This document shows, one piece after another, positions 1 through 9,985 of a stretch of 64,000 nt of DNA. The position numbers and the translations under genes are program-made. The notes beneath the pieces were generated by a model. The model saw only the letters and a program-made list of their open reading frames with translations, was not told where the DNA came from and ran no database searches. The first letter of the stretch is position 1. Every line of letters starts with the position of its first letter. The stretch covers positions 5,046,001 through 5,110,000 of the forward strand of contig PUDQ02000001.1 of assembly GCA_002964805.2 (NCBI GenBank), given 5' to 3'. Source of the DNA: Trametes villosa. Lineage: Eukaryota > Basidiomycota > Agaricomycetes > Polyporales > Polyporaceae.

Positions 1-1
1 G

Positions 2-2097
2 AGTGTGTCGTCGGTACAACCCAAGAAGAAGCCGAGGCGGTCTATGCTTCCTGCCCCTCAGGCGCCCGCGCTCATTGTGGACAACGTCGACAACCGCAAG
101 TCCTTCACGATGTTCGAGCATGGGTGGATACTTCCTCCGGACCAGAAGCGTGGCGGCCGCGCTCCGAAAGAGCGGCAACCTCTCCCGCCGCCCAAGAAGA
201 AAGCGAAGCACTGTGAGTAGCTCCTTGTGCAGCCTGATGTCGCGCGTTTTGTGCTAACCAGTCGGCAGCACACGAGAAGTCCCGCCTCTCCGTTTCCAGT
301 TCGGCTCTCGGAGAGGGGACTTGGTCTCATGCAGCGGCGGGAGAGGCGCCCGAACAAGCAGAGCACGAGGTTGCGACATCCGACGTCCATGAAAGCGCAT
401 CGATGGCCGGGGACACCTCTGCTACAGGAATCTTACCTGAGGCCATCCCTGGCTCGTCCACATTGCTTGGTGACCAAGCGACTCACGAAGACCCGTCCGA
501 ACGCGTGCCAACGCCAGAAGCTCACCCTCCCGCCCCGCCACCAGTCTCGGATAGCATACCGGTAGAGCCCATCCCCGCCCGCATCCCCTCTCCCGAACCG
601 ACGGTCACCCTACAGCCTTCTGTTGAGGCGGAAGCGTCGTCTGTACCAGAAGTGCCCATGGAGGTTGACGAGCCTCTTGCCGAGATTCCCCCTGTCGTAG
701 AGGTGCCTGCTACCACCGTTGACCCGGAGCCACCGCACGAGGAAGAGGTGGAAGTCCTGGAGGTGCCCTTACATGATATGGAGCGGGCTGAAGCATCTAG
801 TCTCGAGCTCCAAGGCTCTTCGGAACCAGAGCCAGAGGCACAGCCTGCGCCTGAACCAGAACCGGAGGCGGAGCAACAACCCGAGCCAGAGCCCGAACCG
901 GTGCCAGAGCCGGTGCAGGCTGAAGAGCCACCGCAAGAGGAGGAAGAGGAAGAAGACATCGGTCCGATCAAGATTATCTACATTGACGAGCTCGACACGC
1001 CTGCAACGCGGCGCGAGAAGAACCTGCTCAAGAAGCTCCAACGGCAAGCTGCCCGTGAGGCGCGCGAGGCTGCTGCTGCTGCCGCCGCCGCCCCTCGCGC
1101 GGGCCCGTCGCGGCTTTCCTCGAACGCGTTAGATGACGACGACTCAGACCTAACCGATCTCTCGGACAACGAGGAGGGCGGGGAGATCCCGAGCGCGGCG
1201 CGTCCGGGCGTCCTGCAGCGGCCTACTGAGGGCCCGCTTGTGGTCCGGTCGTCGAGGCGCGGGCCCCCGAAGCCTGTTCAGGAGGTGGAACCCGGTTCGA
1301 TCACCGTGAGGCCGGGCGAGAAGCTCGAGGGCGGGACGCTAGGTACGCTGCCTGTTTTTCTCTCGCGATGTTGTACTAACGGTCTCTTGTCCCCTTTCCT
1401 AGTGTGGGCCAAGATCGGTGAGTAGCGCGTCCCAGGGCCGTGTTGCGCAGCGTGCTAATCCTTGACGCAGAGTCATTCCCGTGGTGGCCAGCGGTCGTGT
1501 TCGAGGAAGACGACCCGGAAGTGCCCGAGAGCGTCGCCGCACGCGCACCCCCGCGCGAGCCCGACCTCGAGCTCGTCCGCTTCTACGAGAAGAAACACGT
1601 CAACAACTGGTACCTCACCCCCTCCTCCACTCATTGGCGGCCGCTGACTGCGTCTCTAGGGCATGGGTGCGCCATCGGAACATGCGCTACCTTGGCGAGG
1701 ACGACTGTGAGTGCCCTCCGCTGCGCGTTCTCACTTCTAGGCGGCCGCTGACGGCTAACTACGCGATATACCAACAGCACTCGATGCGCTCATGCTCGCA
1801 CCGACGAGCAAGTACCAGCGCTGGCGGAGCGCCACGCGGCGCACGGAGTGCCGCAACGCATACCAGTACGTCTTCCTTCCTCATGCTATCACTGCTGTCA
1901 CTGAGCACCCACTGCGCTGCAGGGATGCGCTTGCAGAGATGGAGGCGGAGCACGAGGCGCAGGCGCGAGCGGCGGGCCAATCGGGAGAGGCTGGCAGCGA
2001 CGGGCCCGATCCCAGCTTGGCGGCTGGGCGGGACGGGCTGTTGCCCGCCGCTATGGGAGCTGACAGCCCGATGACGGACGTGGATTCGGTCGAGTGA
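2..2097 (+). CDS. PWWP-domain protein (5' end outside window)
   Basis: Spliced model: <2-212, 269-1342, 1403-1417, 1471-1609, 1660-1706, 1778-1865, 1923-2097, giving 582 visible residues; the frame is open to the left edge, so the true start may lie upstream. The large second exon encodes a Pro/Glu-rich low-complexity region (about residues 130-320) followed by a basic, Ala-rich segment. The PWWP module spans exons 3-5 (around residue 429 on): WAKIESFPWWPAVVF, then RFYEKKHVNNW and a Trp-rich end. PWWP domains bind methylated histone tails and DNA, so a nuclear chromatin role is inferred. A 15-nt exon (1403-1417) carries part of the first Trp strand. All introns are about 50-60 nt and keep frame. 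The C-terminus ends in an acidic region (MTDVDSVE). The domain call is firm, the specific function unknown. Confidence 0.8.
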
Positions 2098-4075
2098 GGG
2101 TGCGGCTGACGGCCTCCTTGCAGTATGTATGTACCCTGCTCTGCTTAGCACGTTCGCTGTATACTACTCACTTGTTTGCTAATACTTCTGTCGTGTTGTG
2201 TATCTACTGTCGACCATCCCTCGACAGGGGCTTTCGTGCGCTGCGATCAATGCCTATGACGCAGCGACGGACGCTGAGGAAGGATGGCAATCTCAGCGAC
2301 TACAGCCAAACTTGCCAAGCAGCCGCAGTGAGATCTGCATCGAGGGTCCGACGCCCCGGGCGATAGAGGCATATGTGCTCGGGCGCCACGTGCGACTGGC
2401 CATACAGTTCACCTCAGGCTTCATAATGAGTGCCATGACAGCGCTCACACCGCGCGCCGTAACAGAAAATCAGATGCATTCATATGCATTCGACGGAATC
2501 AGCGCGGTCGCGAAGGCTCAAGCTCGCGCGCCTTGAAAGCTTGATGTGCAAAGTCTAGGTTGCGGGGACGCTGATGGGGCGCGCACGCTGATGAATGCCG
2601 GTCTCAAGCCGCTGCAGGTGCGTTGTCAAATTCGCGCGCTTGCCGTTGTGGGACTGCCGACATCGAGAACAAGGGGGCATCCGTTCAGCTGAGCGGGGGT
2701 CTTCGACGGTGAATCATGAGAGATGCAAGCCAGCGTCCCGGGTCGCGCTGCTTCGCGCTCTTCGAACCCCTGGGACGCCCCTTGCAAGGCACGCTCGGTC
2801 GTTCAGATTCTGCACGCCTGAACGTTCCGAACGCCCTGTGTGGATGCCATCAACAGGAGCCCATTCTGGACCTCCGTCCACGGTCATCGTCTCCCGAAAA
2901 CGTCGGGTACTTGCCCGACCCGAGTTGCCTTCGCCCCGGGGCCCGGGCGGGTTCACCCCATTCGCTGGCAGCAGCACAAGTGCCGCAGGTCGCGGACAAC
3001 GCTGCACTTGCACGACGGTCCCACGTGTGCTGGCTACATACCCGTGTCCTCTGGGCGCGCCAGCCGGGCTATGTCATCGTCAGTTGAGTTGGAGAAGAGG
3101 CGGTTTCCATCCGGGAAGGCTGCGCTTCTGGCGCGTCCGTCGCAGGCTTGGAGAGAGAGACGACCATCAACGACCCTTGTTATGGCGTATCCCGTGGGCC
3201 CGCGCGGTGTTGAAGCACACCGCGGCGGAGCAGATGAGGAGAGGGCTCTCCACCTCGAGCTACTTCCGGCGCGCTTGTCCGGACCGCCGCCCAGTGACAG
3301 CGGGGGCGCGCCAAGTGTTTTTCCAACAAGTCGCCTCCAAACTCGTTGCCTTCCGAAAGTCGCAGATGAGGCGGACCGCACGGCGCACGCGTTGCTCGAC
3401 GTGGCTGATGGAATGCGCGCTGCGATTCAGTCCTCGGGACACGGAGGTCTGGCCAGCTCGACTCCGCCCCTGGGAACATCGGCCGCGGGGCGGCGCAACG
3501 CTCAGGCATCCGCTGGGCCATCGCGCTCCGGAGCGCTCTAGTGCTCCGTTGCTCATCCACGGCTCGCACTGGTATGTTCAATGCTGCAAATATGGACATG
3601 GGTTGCTGATTGAGATTCTGAACAGCGAACCGCATCGACGCTCAGTTGCGCCGTGGACCGCTTAGCTCAGCCCGCACGAGCTCGAGCCGGCCATCGGCTG
3701 CTGCCTTCCTAGCGGCGTCCGAGCCTCGATCGCGCCCTAGCGACGCCCACTCTGCTCTGTCGTCTCCAGGTGGAGGCGCGGGACGACGGTCGGGTGAACT
3801 GAACACGCTCGCGATAGCCATCGCCGTCCTCAGATCACCTTGGCGCGCGCCGAATTATAAGAGTGCCCGCGCCGGGTTCGACGTCCTCCATCCCCCCATA
3901 CTTTCCTTGGTTCTGGTAGCTGGGCTTCCCGGGTTCATTTTCCTCTCCTTCTCCCTTTCGCCATCCTGACCTCTGTCTTCGGCCGGTCCGCCCATCTTCC
4001 ATCGTCTTCGCATTAGCTTGCCCAGCTCGCTCGTTCCACCTGCCTTTTGCTCTATCCTTATTGACAACAGTCATC
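2098..4075. other. Intergenic, no supported gene
   Basis: GC-rich stretch between the PWWP gene and the Egh16-like gene. Several long open frames run through it on both strands (longest 2595-3665 plus), but they overlap one another, are Arg/Ser/Pro-rich and show no family motif or intron pattern. The last 220 bases look like the promoter and 5' leader of the downstream gene. Confidence 0.5.
3856..3970 (+). promoter_or_regulatory. Putative core promoter of the Egh16-like gene
   Basis: A TATAA element lies at 3856-3860, followed by a pyrimidine-rich tract (about 3884-3970), the usual arrangement around transcription starts of strongly expressed fungal genes. It lies 106-220 bases upstream of the ATG at 4076. 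Inferred from sequence only. Confidence 0.4.
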
Positions 4076-5747
4076 ATGTCCGTCTTTAAGAGCATTGCTG
4101 TGCTCTCTGTCGCAGTCTCGTCTGTGTACGGCCACGCCTTCATCAACGGCGTCCAGGGCGCGAACGGTATCAGCGGTCTCGGTCTTGGCGTCAGTGAGTA
4201 TACATCCGCGTTCTCCTCGACGCTTCCAAGTTACTGATGATAACTCTCACAGCGTTCAATGGCGAGGTCGCCCGTGGCGGTACCACCGAGCAGCCGTTCC
4301 AGCTCGACACCCCCGTGTTGAAGAACCAGCAGGACGACCCGTGCGGTGCGACCCTGCTCGCCGGCTCCGTCGACATCCCCACCGCCATCGACACCGTTTC
4401 GCAGGCGTTCGGTGGCCTGCCGACGATCCCCACCAGCGGCAAGCTCACCCTGGGCATGTTCCAGGTGAACGCCGACGGTGGAGGACCCTTCACCGCCGAG
4501 ATCAACACCGACGCCACGGGCAAGACCTGGAAGGCCATCAACGTCCTCGCCCAGCCCCCTGGTGTCAACGGCATCGTCCAGTAAGTCTACAAGTGAGTGT
4601 ACTGCTATTGAACAGTTGCTCATGGTACTGCGACAGCTCTGCCCCCGCTAACTCGACGATCACCGTCGAGATCCCCGCGGGCACGAAGTGCACTGGTGCC
4701 AACGGCGCGTGCGTCCTCCGCTTCAACAACGGCGGCCCGGGCTCCGGCTCGCTCGCCAACGGCGCTGGCCCCTTCGGTGGCTGCGTCGCGGTCGCGCAGG
4801 CCGGCGCTGCCAACACTGGCACCGGCGCCGCCGCGGGCAAGGCCACTGGCACCGGCGCCGCCGCGGGCAAGGCCACTGGCACCGGCGCCGCCGCGGGCAA
4901 GGCCGCTGGCTCCAAGGCCACCGGCTCCAAGGCCACTGGCTCCAAGGCCGGCGCGAAGGCAGGCAACAACGCCGCGACGGGCAAGGCCGCTGGCCAGCGC
5001 AACGCCATGGCCCACGAGCAGAAGACGACCCTCCTCGGCCGCCACTTCTACCCGACGGTGCAGGCGCGCGAGGACGCGATCGCTGAGCTCGAGAAGCGCC
5101 AGAAGCTGACCGCGCAGCTCATCGACGAACTCAAGACCGCGACGGGCACGGCCATCGACATCCCCATTGACGCGTTCGCGGGCCACGACGACGCCGCGCT
5201 CCTCGGCGGCAACTCGACGGCCCCCGCCGACGCGCCGCTTACCGAGCAGAACGCCGTCGACCTGAAGAAGGCCGTCCAGCTCGCGATCGAGCAGGCGCTC
5301 ACGCTCATCGCGTCCGACGAGATCGACGCGGGCAAGAACGGCCAGGCGGAGGCGATCACGGACAAGACGAACGCCGACGCGGACGCCGCGTTCAAGTCTG
5401 GCAAGGTCACCTCCATCAACGCTGGCAACGCCGGCGTCGGCTTCTTCCAGACTGAGGTCGTCGACTCTCTCCTCGGTGGTCGTACGTCTCTTCTCCTTCT
5501 CTCACATTCCGACATGGTGTTCTGACATTCGTTCACAGTCGCCACCGCCACCGCCGACCTGACTGCGGCCGGACAGGCCACCGCTACGGCGGCAGGCAAC
5601 AACGCCTCGCAGGCGAGCTCGACCGCGACCTCGCAGCGTGGGCGCAAGGGCACCGGCAAGGGCGGCCGCTTCGGCAACAAGGGCACCCAGCGCCAGGCTG
5701 CCGCGGCGGCCACCTCCCGCCCGAAGATGATGAAGAGGCGTCTGTAG
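4076..5747 (+). CDS. Secreted Egh16-like protein with Ala/Gly/Lys repeats and long C-terminal extension
   Basis: Exons 4076-4193, 4253-4580, 4637-5481, 5539-5747; 499 aa. Residues 1-19 form a signal peptide ending VYG, so the mature protein would start with His20 (HAFINGVQG). Residues 20 to about 215 match the Egh16-like layout (family known from Magnaporthe Gas1/Mas proteins expressed in appressoria): LGLGV, FQVNADGGGPF, INTDATGKTW, Cys pairs and GAGPFGGC. Three exact TGTGAAAGKA repeats and GSKAT repeats follow. The remaining 240 residues are Ala/Asp-rich and helical-looking, with a possible Kex2 site (EKR, about residue 300), and end in a basic Gly/Lys/Arg tail. Family members are usually about half this length, so the extension is the odd part. 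Biochemical function is unsettled; an N-terminal His after the signal peptide recalls the copper site of lytic polysaccharide monooxygenases, which is inference only. Confidence 0.8.
4815..4904 (+). repeat. Three 30-bp tandem repeats inside the Egh16-like gene
   Basis: Three identical 30-base units (4815-4844, 4845-4874, 4875-4904) encode TGTGAAAGKA. They are followed by a degenerate 15-base repeat encoding GSKAT. Perfect identity at the DNA level suggests recent expansion or homogenisation. Confidence 0.9.
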
Positions 5748-6629
5748 ACAGCGCAGCGCACGCCGCACCCCGCGCGCCCGTATTATAGGTCTCTTTTCCC
5801 TTTTCCCCCAAGGTGATCCCAGTCGCGCAGCGCACGCATTGCAAGCATGTACTTCGCTCTCGTTTTGTGTGTGGCGGCGGCTGACAGGGAGTTCGGGACT
5901 CAGTAGTACTGTTTTGTAGTGCTCTGTTCCTGGACTACGTGAAGCTCAGAAATCCATCGTTTCGAACCAAACTTCTGGTGTGATCGTGTGCTCTGCGCTA
6001 AGTATTAGGCGGTTTTTCGAGGGGGGTTGCGACGGCCTCCTTCGAGTTGAACAATTCGAAGACGACAACACTGCAGCTCGGACGGAGCTCCCTTGCACCT
6101 CTCTCAAGATGTATCTCGCCATACTGTAAAGCGAAGTGCCCGGTGCTGCGTCCTGAATGCTTTGAGATACTGAGGAACATGGTGTCATCGTCCATCCCAA
6201 GTCACCAGTTGCCCCCACCTGGAAGTGTAGACTTGAATGTCTCGTCCGTTCAGTGCAGGGCAATACTAGTGTTCGCCGTCTGTTGTGATGCTGGGGAACC
6301 TCCTCACGCCCCGGTGGTTTGCTGGTAATATATGTCTACGGCAGTGGCTGCCGGTTGCACATCAGCGTACGCCTTTCTTTCTTAAGCACTCCCGCGAACC
6401 TGGAGCTGCGGATGGCATAGTTCAACGCATGATACCGAACGACCTGCGAAGCAACTAGACAATTGTACAATACAACTAACGTTTCTACGGATACATGACA
6501 CTAAGCACTACAAGCACTACCATATACTGTCCATTAACATCACAGCACCGCAGAAGGCAACAAGAACCAGAACGACCATGAGACGGAGAGTGTGGGAAGG
6601 GGGAGGGGATGGAGGCCGACAGAAAGCGT
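5748..6629. other. Intergenic between two converging genes
   Basis: Holds the 3' flanks of the Egh16-like gene (plus) and the POLD4 gene (minus). I see no conserved coding signal; the open frames here are short and on both strands. Confidence 0.6.
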
Positions 6630-7474
6630 TCAGACCTCGCCGTGGAACACGGACTGCGTGAACTGCTCGTCCGTGCTGCCTTCCTTGGTCAGGAGTATCT
6701 CCTTGACCTGAACATCGCGTTAGACCGGCTGTATGCACCAGGAACCCGGCATATATGCGTACCTCTGGCGGCGGGTCGAGTCCCAGGGCATGGGCGCGTT
6801 CCCAGCGGTCGAGGCGGGAGACGCCTACGCAGGGGCCAAACTCATAGGACCTGGACGGACATGCATATTAGCGGCTACAGAAGGAAGGGCCAGCGAGCAA
6901 GTACTTACAAGTCGAATACCCGGAGGATATGGTGTACCATAGACTGTCCCTCTGCGTGTACTGTAAGCAAACGTTAGCGCTCCAAATTCATAGTCTTTCA
7001 CTCGCGAAGCGAAGGCTTACCAGGCTCAAGGTGTCCCATCTTCTCGCGTACGACGCCAAACTGCTTCCTCCACCGCTTATCCTCGAGGTTGAGCTTCTTC
7101 TGCTCCTTCAGCGGCGCAACCTCCACCGCTTCTTCCTCACCCTCATCCTCCGGCTCCTTCGCCTTCCGCGCCCGCTTAGCGGCAGCCCCGCGCGGCGGGT
7201 TCACGCGGCGCTTCTTCGTCTCCGGAACGACATAGTCGTCATTGAAGGACACCTCGCTATCGCTGTCGCTGCTGGTGATGTCGATGGGCTCTGCGGAGTT
7301 GTTCGGGTTCGAGCCTGAGGATACCCGACGTGCGAGCGAAGGCTTCCGGGCGGCCGACGGCTTTGCTTGCTTTCCAGCAGCGGCGCTGGCGGTGGAGGAG
7401 TTCCGCTTGGATGCAAACGAGAGTTTTCCCTGCTTCAGCGCGGTGGTTTGTTTGGAGTTCTTTCGGGTAGACAT
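6630..7474 (-). CDS. POLD4: DNA polymerase delta subunit 4 (p12/Cdm1)
   Basis: Minus-strand exons 7021-7474, 6909-6960, 6763-6850, 6630-6707; 223 aa, with all junctions keeping frame. The N-terminal half is a disordered basic/acidic tail starting MSTRKNSKQTTALKQGKLSF, which includes a partial PCNA-binding-like Q-x-x-L-x-F, and a basic patch ETKKRR. The conserved C-terminal core runs from LNLEDKRWRKQFGVVREKM through HHILRVFDLSYEFGPCVG and SRLDRWERAHALGLDPPPEV to the end. That order (RYGPC-type motif, then RxxRWxRAxxLGLxPP) is diagnostic of the small stabilising subunit of replicative DNA polymerase delta, acting in the nucleus. A short fourth exon (26 codons) completes the helix after PPEV. 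A tRNA gene sits upstream. Confidence 0.88.
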
Positions 7475-7598
7475 GGTGGACGGAGGTAAGGAGTGCTATA
7501 GACTCAAGCGGGACGGATGCGCGGGACCTGAGTGACGGCATTGCAGGGGCGGCGGGCGTCAACCGATGGTGACAAAGCGAGCTACGACACTTTATAAC

Positions 7599-7672
7599 GG
7601 CCGACTAGCTCAGTTGGTTAGAGCGTGGTGCTAATAACGCCAAGGTCGTCGGTTCGATCCCGGCGTTGGCCA
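7599..7672 (+). tRNA. tRNA-Ile (anticodon AAU)
   Basis: A full cloverleaf folds: acceptor stem GGCCGAC/GTTGGCC, D-arm with the A box TAGCTCAGTTGG (7606-7617), anticodon loop CTAATAA with AAT at 7633-7635, and a T-arm with the B box GGTTCGATCC (7651-7660), discriminator A at 7672. There is no intron and CCA is not encoded. It lies between the 5' side of POLD4 and the 3' side of ATP4. Confidence 0.95.
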
Positions 7673-7675
7673 TTC

Positions 7676-7679
7676 TTTT
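7676..7679 (+). terminator. RNA polymerase III terminator of tRNA-Ile
   Basis: A TTTT run begins four bases after the discriminator base, the usual Pol III stop signal. Confidence 0.7.
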
Positions 7680-7930
7680 GCTTAGATTTTCTTGTGCGTG
7701 CAGTGGGGGAACCGCATAAGTTCTGCCACGAAGGCGTTGGGACATGAGACACACTAGGCAATGTCGCGGCCCCCGCTAACATTAATTTGGGTAATCACAC
7801 ATACATTTCGGGCAACCCTCCATCCAATGTGCAGGTTTCACCCAGCGTAGATTAGGATGATATGTAGCATAAAGCGCAAGCGGTCCATTGAACTGGTCTA
7901 CAGACATCAGCGCATTCTAACTACAGTACT

Positions 7931-9093
7931 TTAGATCGCCTTGTTCTTCACGAGCTCTGCAAACACAGTCCGTCAGTCTGAGGCAACAAATGAACATAGC
8001 AGAGCCGGACGTACGCTCGATCTCGGCAACGGCGCCGGCAAGGATGTCCTTTTGCGTCTTCTCGTTGTTGAGGTTCTTGAGCACGTTCTCGACGACGGTC
8101 TTGACGAGGTCCGCCTGCTCGCTCTCCTTCGCCTGCTGCTCGAAGCGGACCCAGCTGTCGAGGACGGCCTTGACCTCCGTCGCGAGCGCGACCTTCTGGC
8201 GCTGGACGAACGCCTCGGACTCGAGCTGCGCGGTCTCCTGCGCGTATAACAACATATATGTGAGTAAGGCGCGGCAGAGAGAAGAGGGGGACGAGGAGAC
8301 GGACCTTGGAGAGCGCGAAGAGGCCCTCGGTGACGGAGACGACATCCTTCATCTGCTCAACAGACTGGATGCGGTCCTTGACGACCTGAGTGTGCTCCGA
8401 GCGGGAGGTGTTCAGGATGTTCTTGATGCGGTCGATGTGACCCTGCGCCCAGTCACGGTACGGCTCCTTGACGGCCTGTTACACAAAAGTTGTTAGCACG
8501 TGCTTACCGCGATTGCATAGCGGGTAGAAGGCGTTGAGATAGGGTCGTGGACATTGCCAGTTCGACGCGCCATGAACGCGACCGTTTCCACATGCACCCA
8601 GACGGAGTCGCCGCAAAACGGACCGCACTACCCGCGACGCGACACGTACCTTGTAAATGAAGGAAATCAGGATGAAGAAGCCGGCAGCGATGACGGTCTC
8701 CTCGTTGACGACGTAGAGCTCCTGCGAGATGGCGGTCGCGACGAGGCCCGTGCCGAGGATGACCGAGCCAGTTTTCGTGACGAGGTTGGGGGAGGAGGGC
8801 AGGCTGTTGATGATCTCCGCGGCGCGCTCCTCCGGCGGGGGCTTGGACGAGCTCGCCATGCCCCGCCTGCATTTTCGCAAATATATGCCGTCTCGGTCAG
8901 AACTTCGGCTGGATGGGTGGGAGGTGTGACGGTAGATAGACTCACGCAGCAAGGGCCCGAGGGAGGGCAGAGACGGCCTGAGGCCTGACTCGGGAGGCTG
9001 TAGCGGATACGTGTTGGTCGTGCAGCCATAATTCACGTATAAAACGGCCATACCAGACGCCCTGAGGGAGGAAACGGCAATCCTGGACGCCAT
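7931..9093 (-). CDS. ATP4: Mitochondrial F1Fo-ATP synthase subunit b (subunit 4)
   Basis: Minus-strand exons 9054-9093, 8946-8997, 8650-8866, 8305-8475, 8015-8237, 7931-7956; 242 aa. The first two exons encode a typical Arg/Ser/Ala mitochondrial presequence (MASRIAVSSLRASASRVR...). The mature part starts PEERAAEIINSLPSSPNLVTKTGS, followed by two membrane segments (VILGTGLVATAISQELYVV and TVIAAGFFILISFIY), and then a long charged helix (YRDWAQGHIDRIKNILN to VAEIEQLVKNKAI) that forms the peripheral stalk. Length and order agree with fungal Atp4. Protein acts in the inner mitochondrial membrane holding the F1 head against rotation. The intron after LSK starts GTCCGT, a weaker donor, but the frame requires it. 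The last exon is only 26 nt. Confidence 0.9.
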
Positions 9094-9985
9094 GGACGAT
9101 GAAGGTGAGGTGCTGGCGGACGACGTCGACGGTGAGCAGCTCTGCAACGGCGCCTACCACTCGTGGGAGTTGCCGGTTCCGATTTCTCACGATTACTTCC
9201 CGAAACCAGTCCGAACCTTTGGGCGTCTAACGTGCTACTCCTGCACCGACAAGTACTACGCAACCCACTGTGCAGCATGCTTCAGTTTGTGCGTGAGCTT
9301 CAATCCGAACGCTTGAACTGGCACCCATTCTCATGCCTGAAAACAGCGTGCAGTTAGTCCGTTTTCCGCAAGAAACCAAAAGATCCCATGGCCATCGCCA
9401 TACATAGAACGCCGGAGTTATCACGACAGATGCTCTGTTGAACTCCCATACGCGACTGCGGAGTCTCCTCGTAACAGTCCGTTCCTCGAAAAGTGCTTGC
9501 CCTGGCAGCCGTGACACTGAGCAATACGTGCCTTTGGCAGTCAGAACTGTCAATTGTTCGAGACCGTGTCACAGTGCGGGGGCACGTACCTGCTCTGGCA
9601 CCGGAGCACACCCGGCCTACATATGCCCTCCTGCCAGTGCGTCTCAGATATTTGCAAAGATCAATGCATACAGACTCCGCGGAGGATGCGCCCTCTTCCT
9701 TTCTGGCTCACACTCCGGCGGTCAATATCTCCGCTCATAGATTATCGTGAATTTGAACCGCACGGACGCCGCTCTGTACGTGAGCGAAGATTTGCACTTG
9801 ATGGCGCTCATCACTTCTGCGCATTATCTTTGCAGCTAGTCTGGCCTCCCGCGTGTTGGAGGGGATAGGCTCAGACCGTAGCCCGGCGGATACTTCCGAT
9901 ATCCATGACAATGTGATAATAGCTGAACGGATGCTGGGCCAGCTCCTTTCCCCCTCTTGTGCCGCATTCAACCTCGCGCGCAACA
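9094..9985. other. Divergent intergenic region (ATP4 / DUF6533 gene)
   Basis: Shared upstream region of ATP4 (minus) and the membrane-protein gene (plus). No coding signal that I can support. Confidence 0.5.

Noticed and set aside
2595..3665. 356-aa open frame on plus strand, overlapping a 233-aa frame
   Set aside because: Arg/Pro/Ser-rich, no motif, competes with frames on both strands; typical chance frame in GC-rich DNA.
4815..4960. Short regular repeats considered as a CRISPR-like array
   Set aside because: Repeats are contiguous, in frame with coding sequence and without spacers, in a eukaryotic genome.
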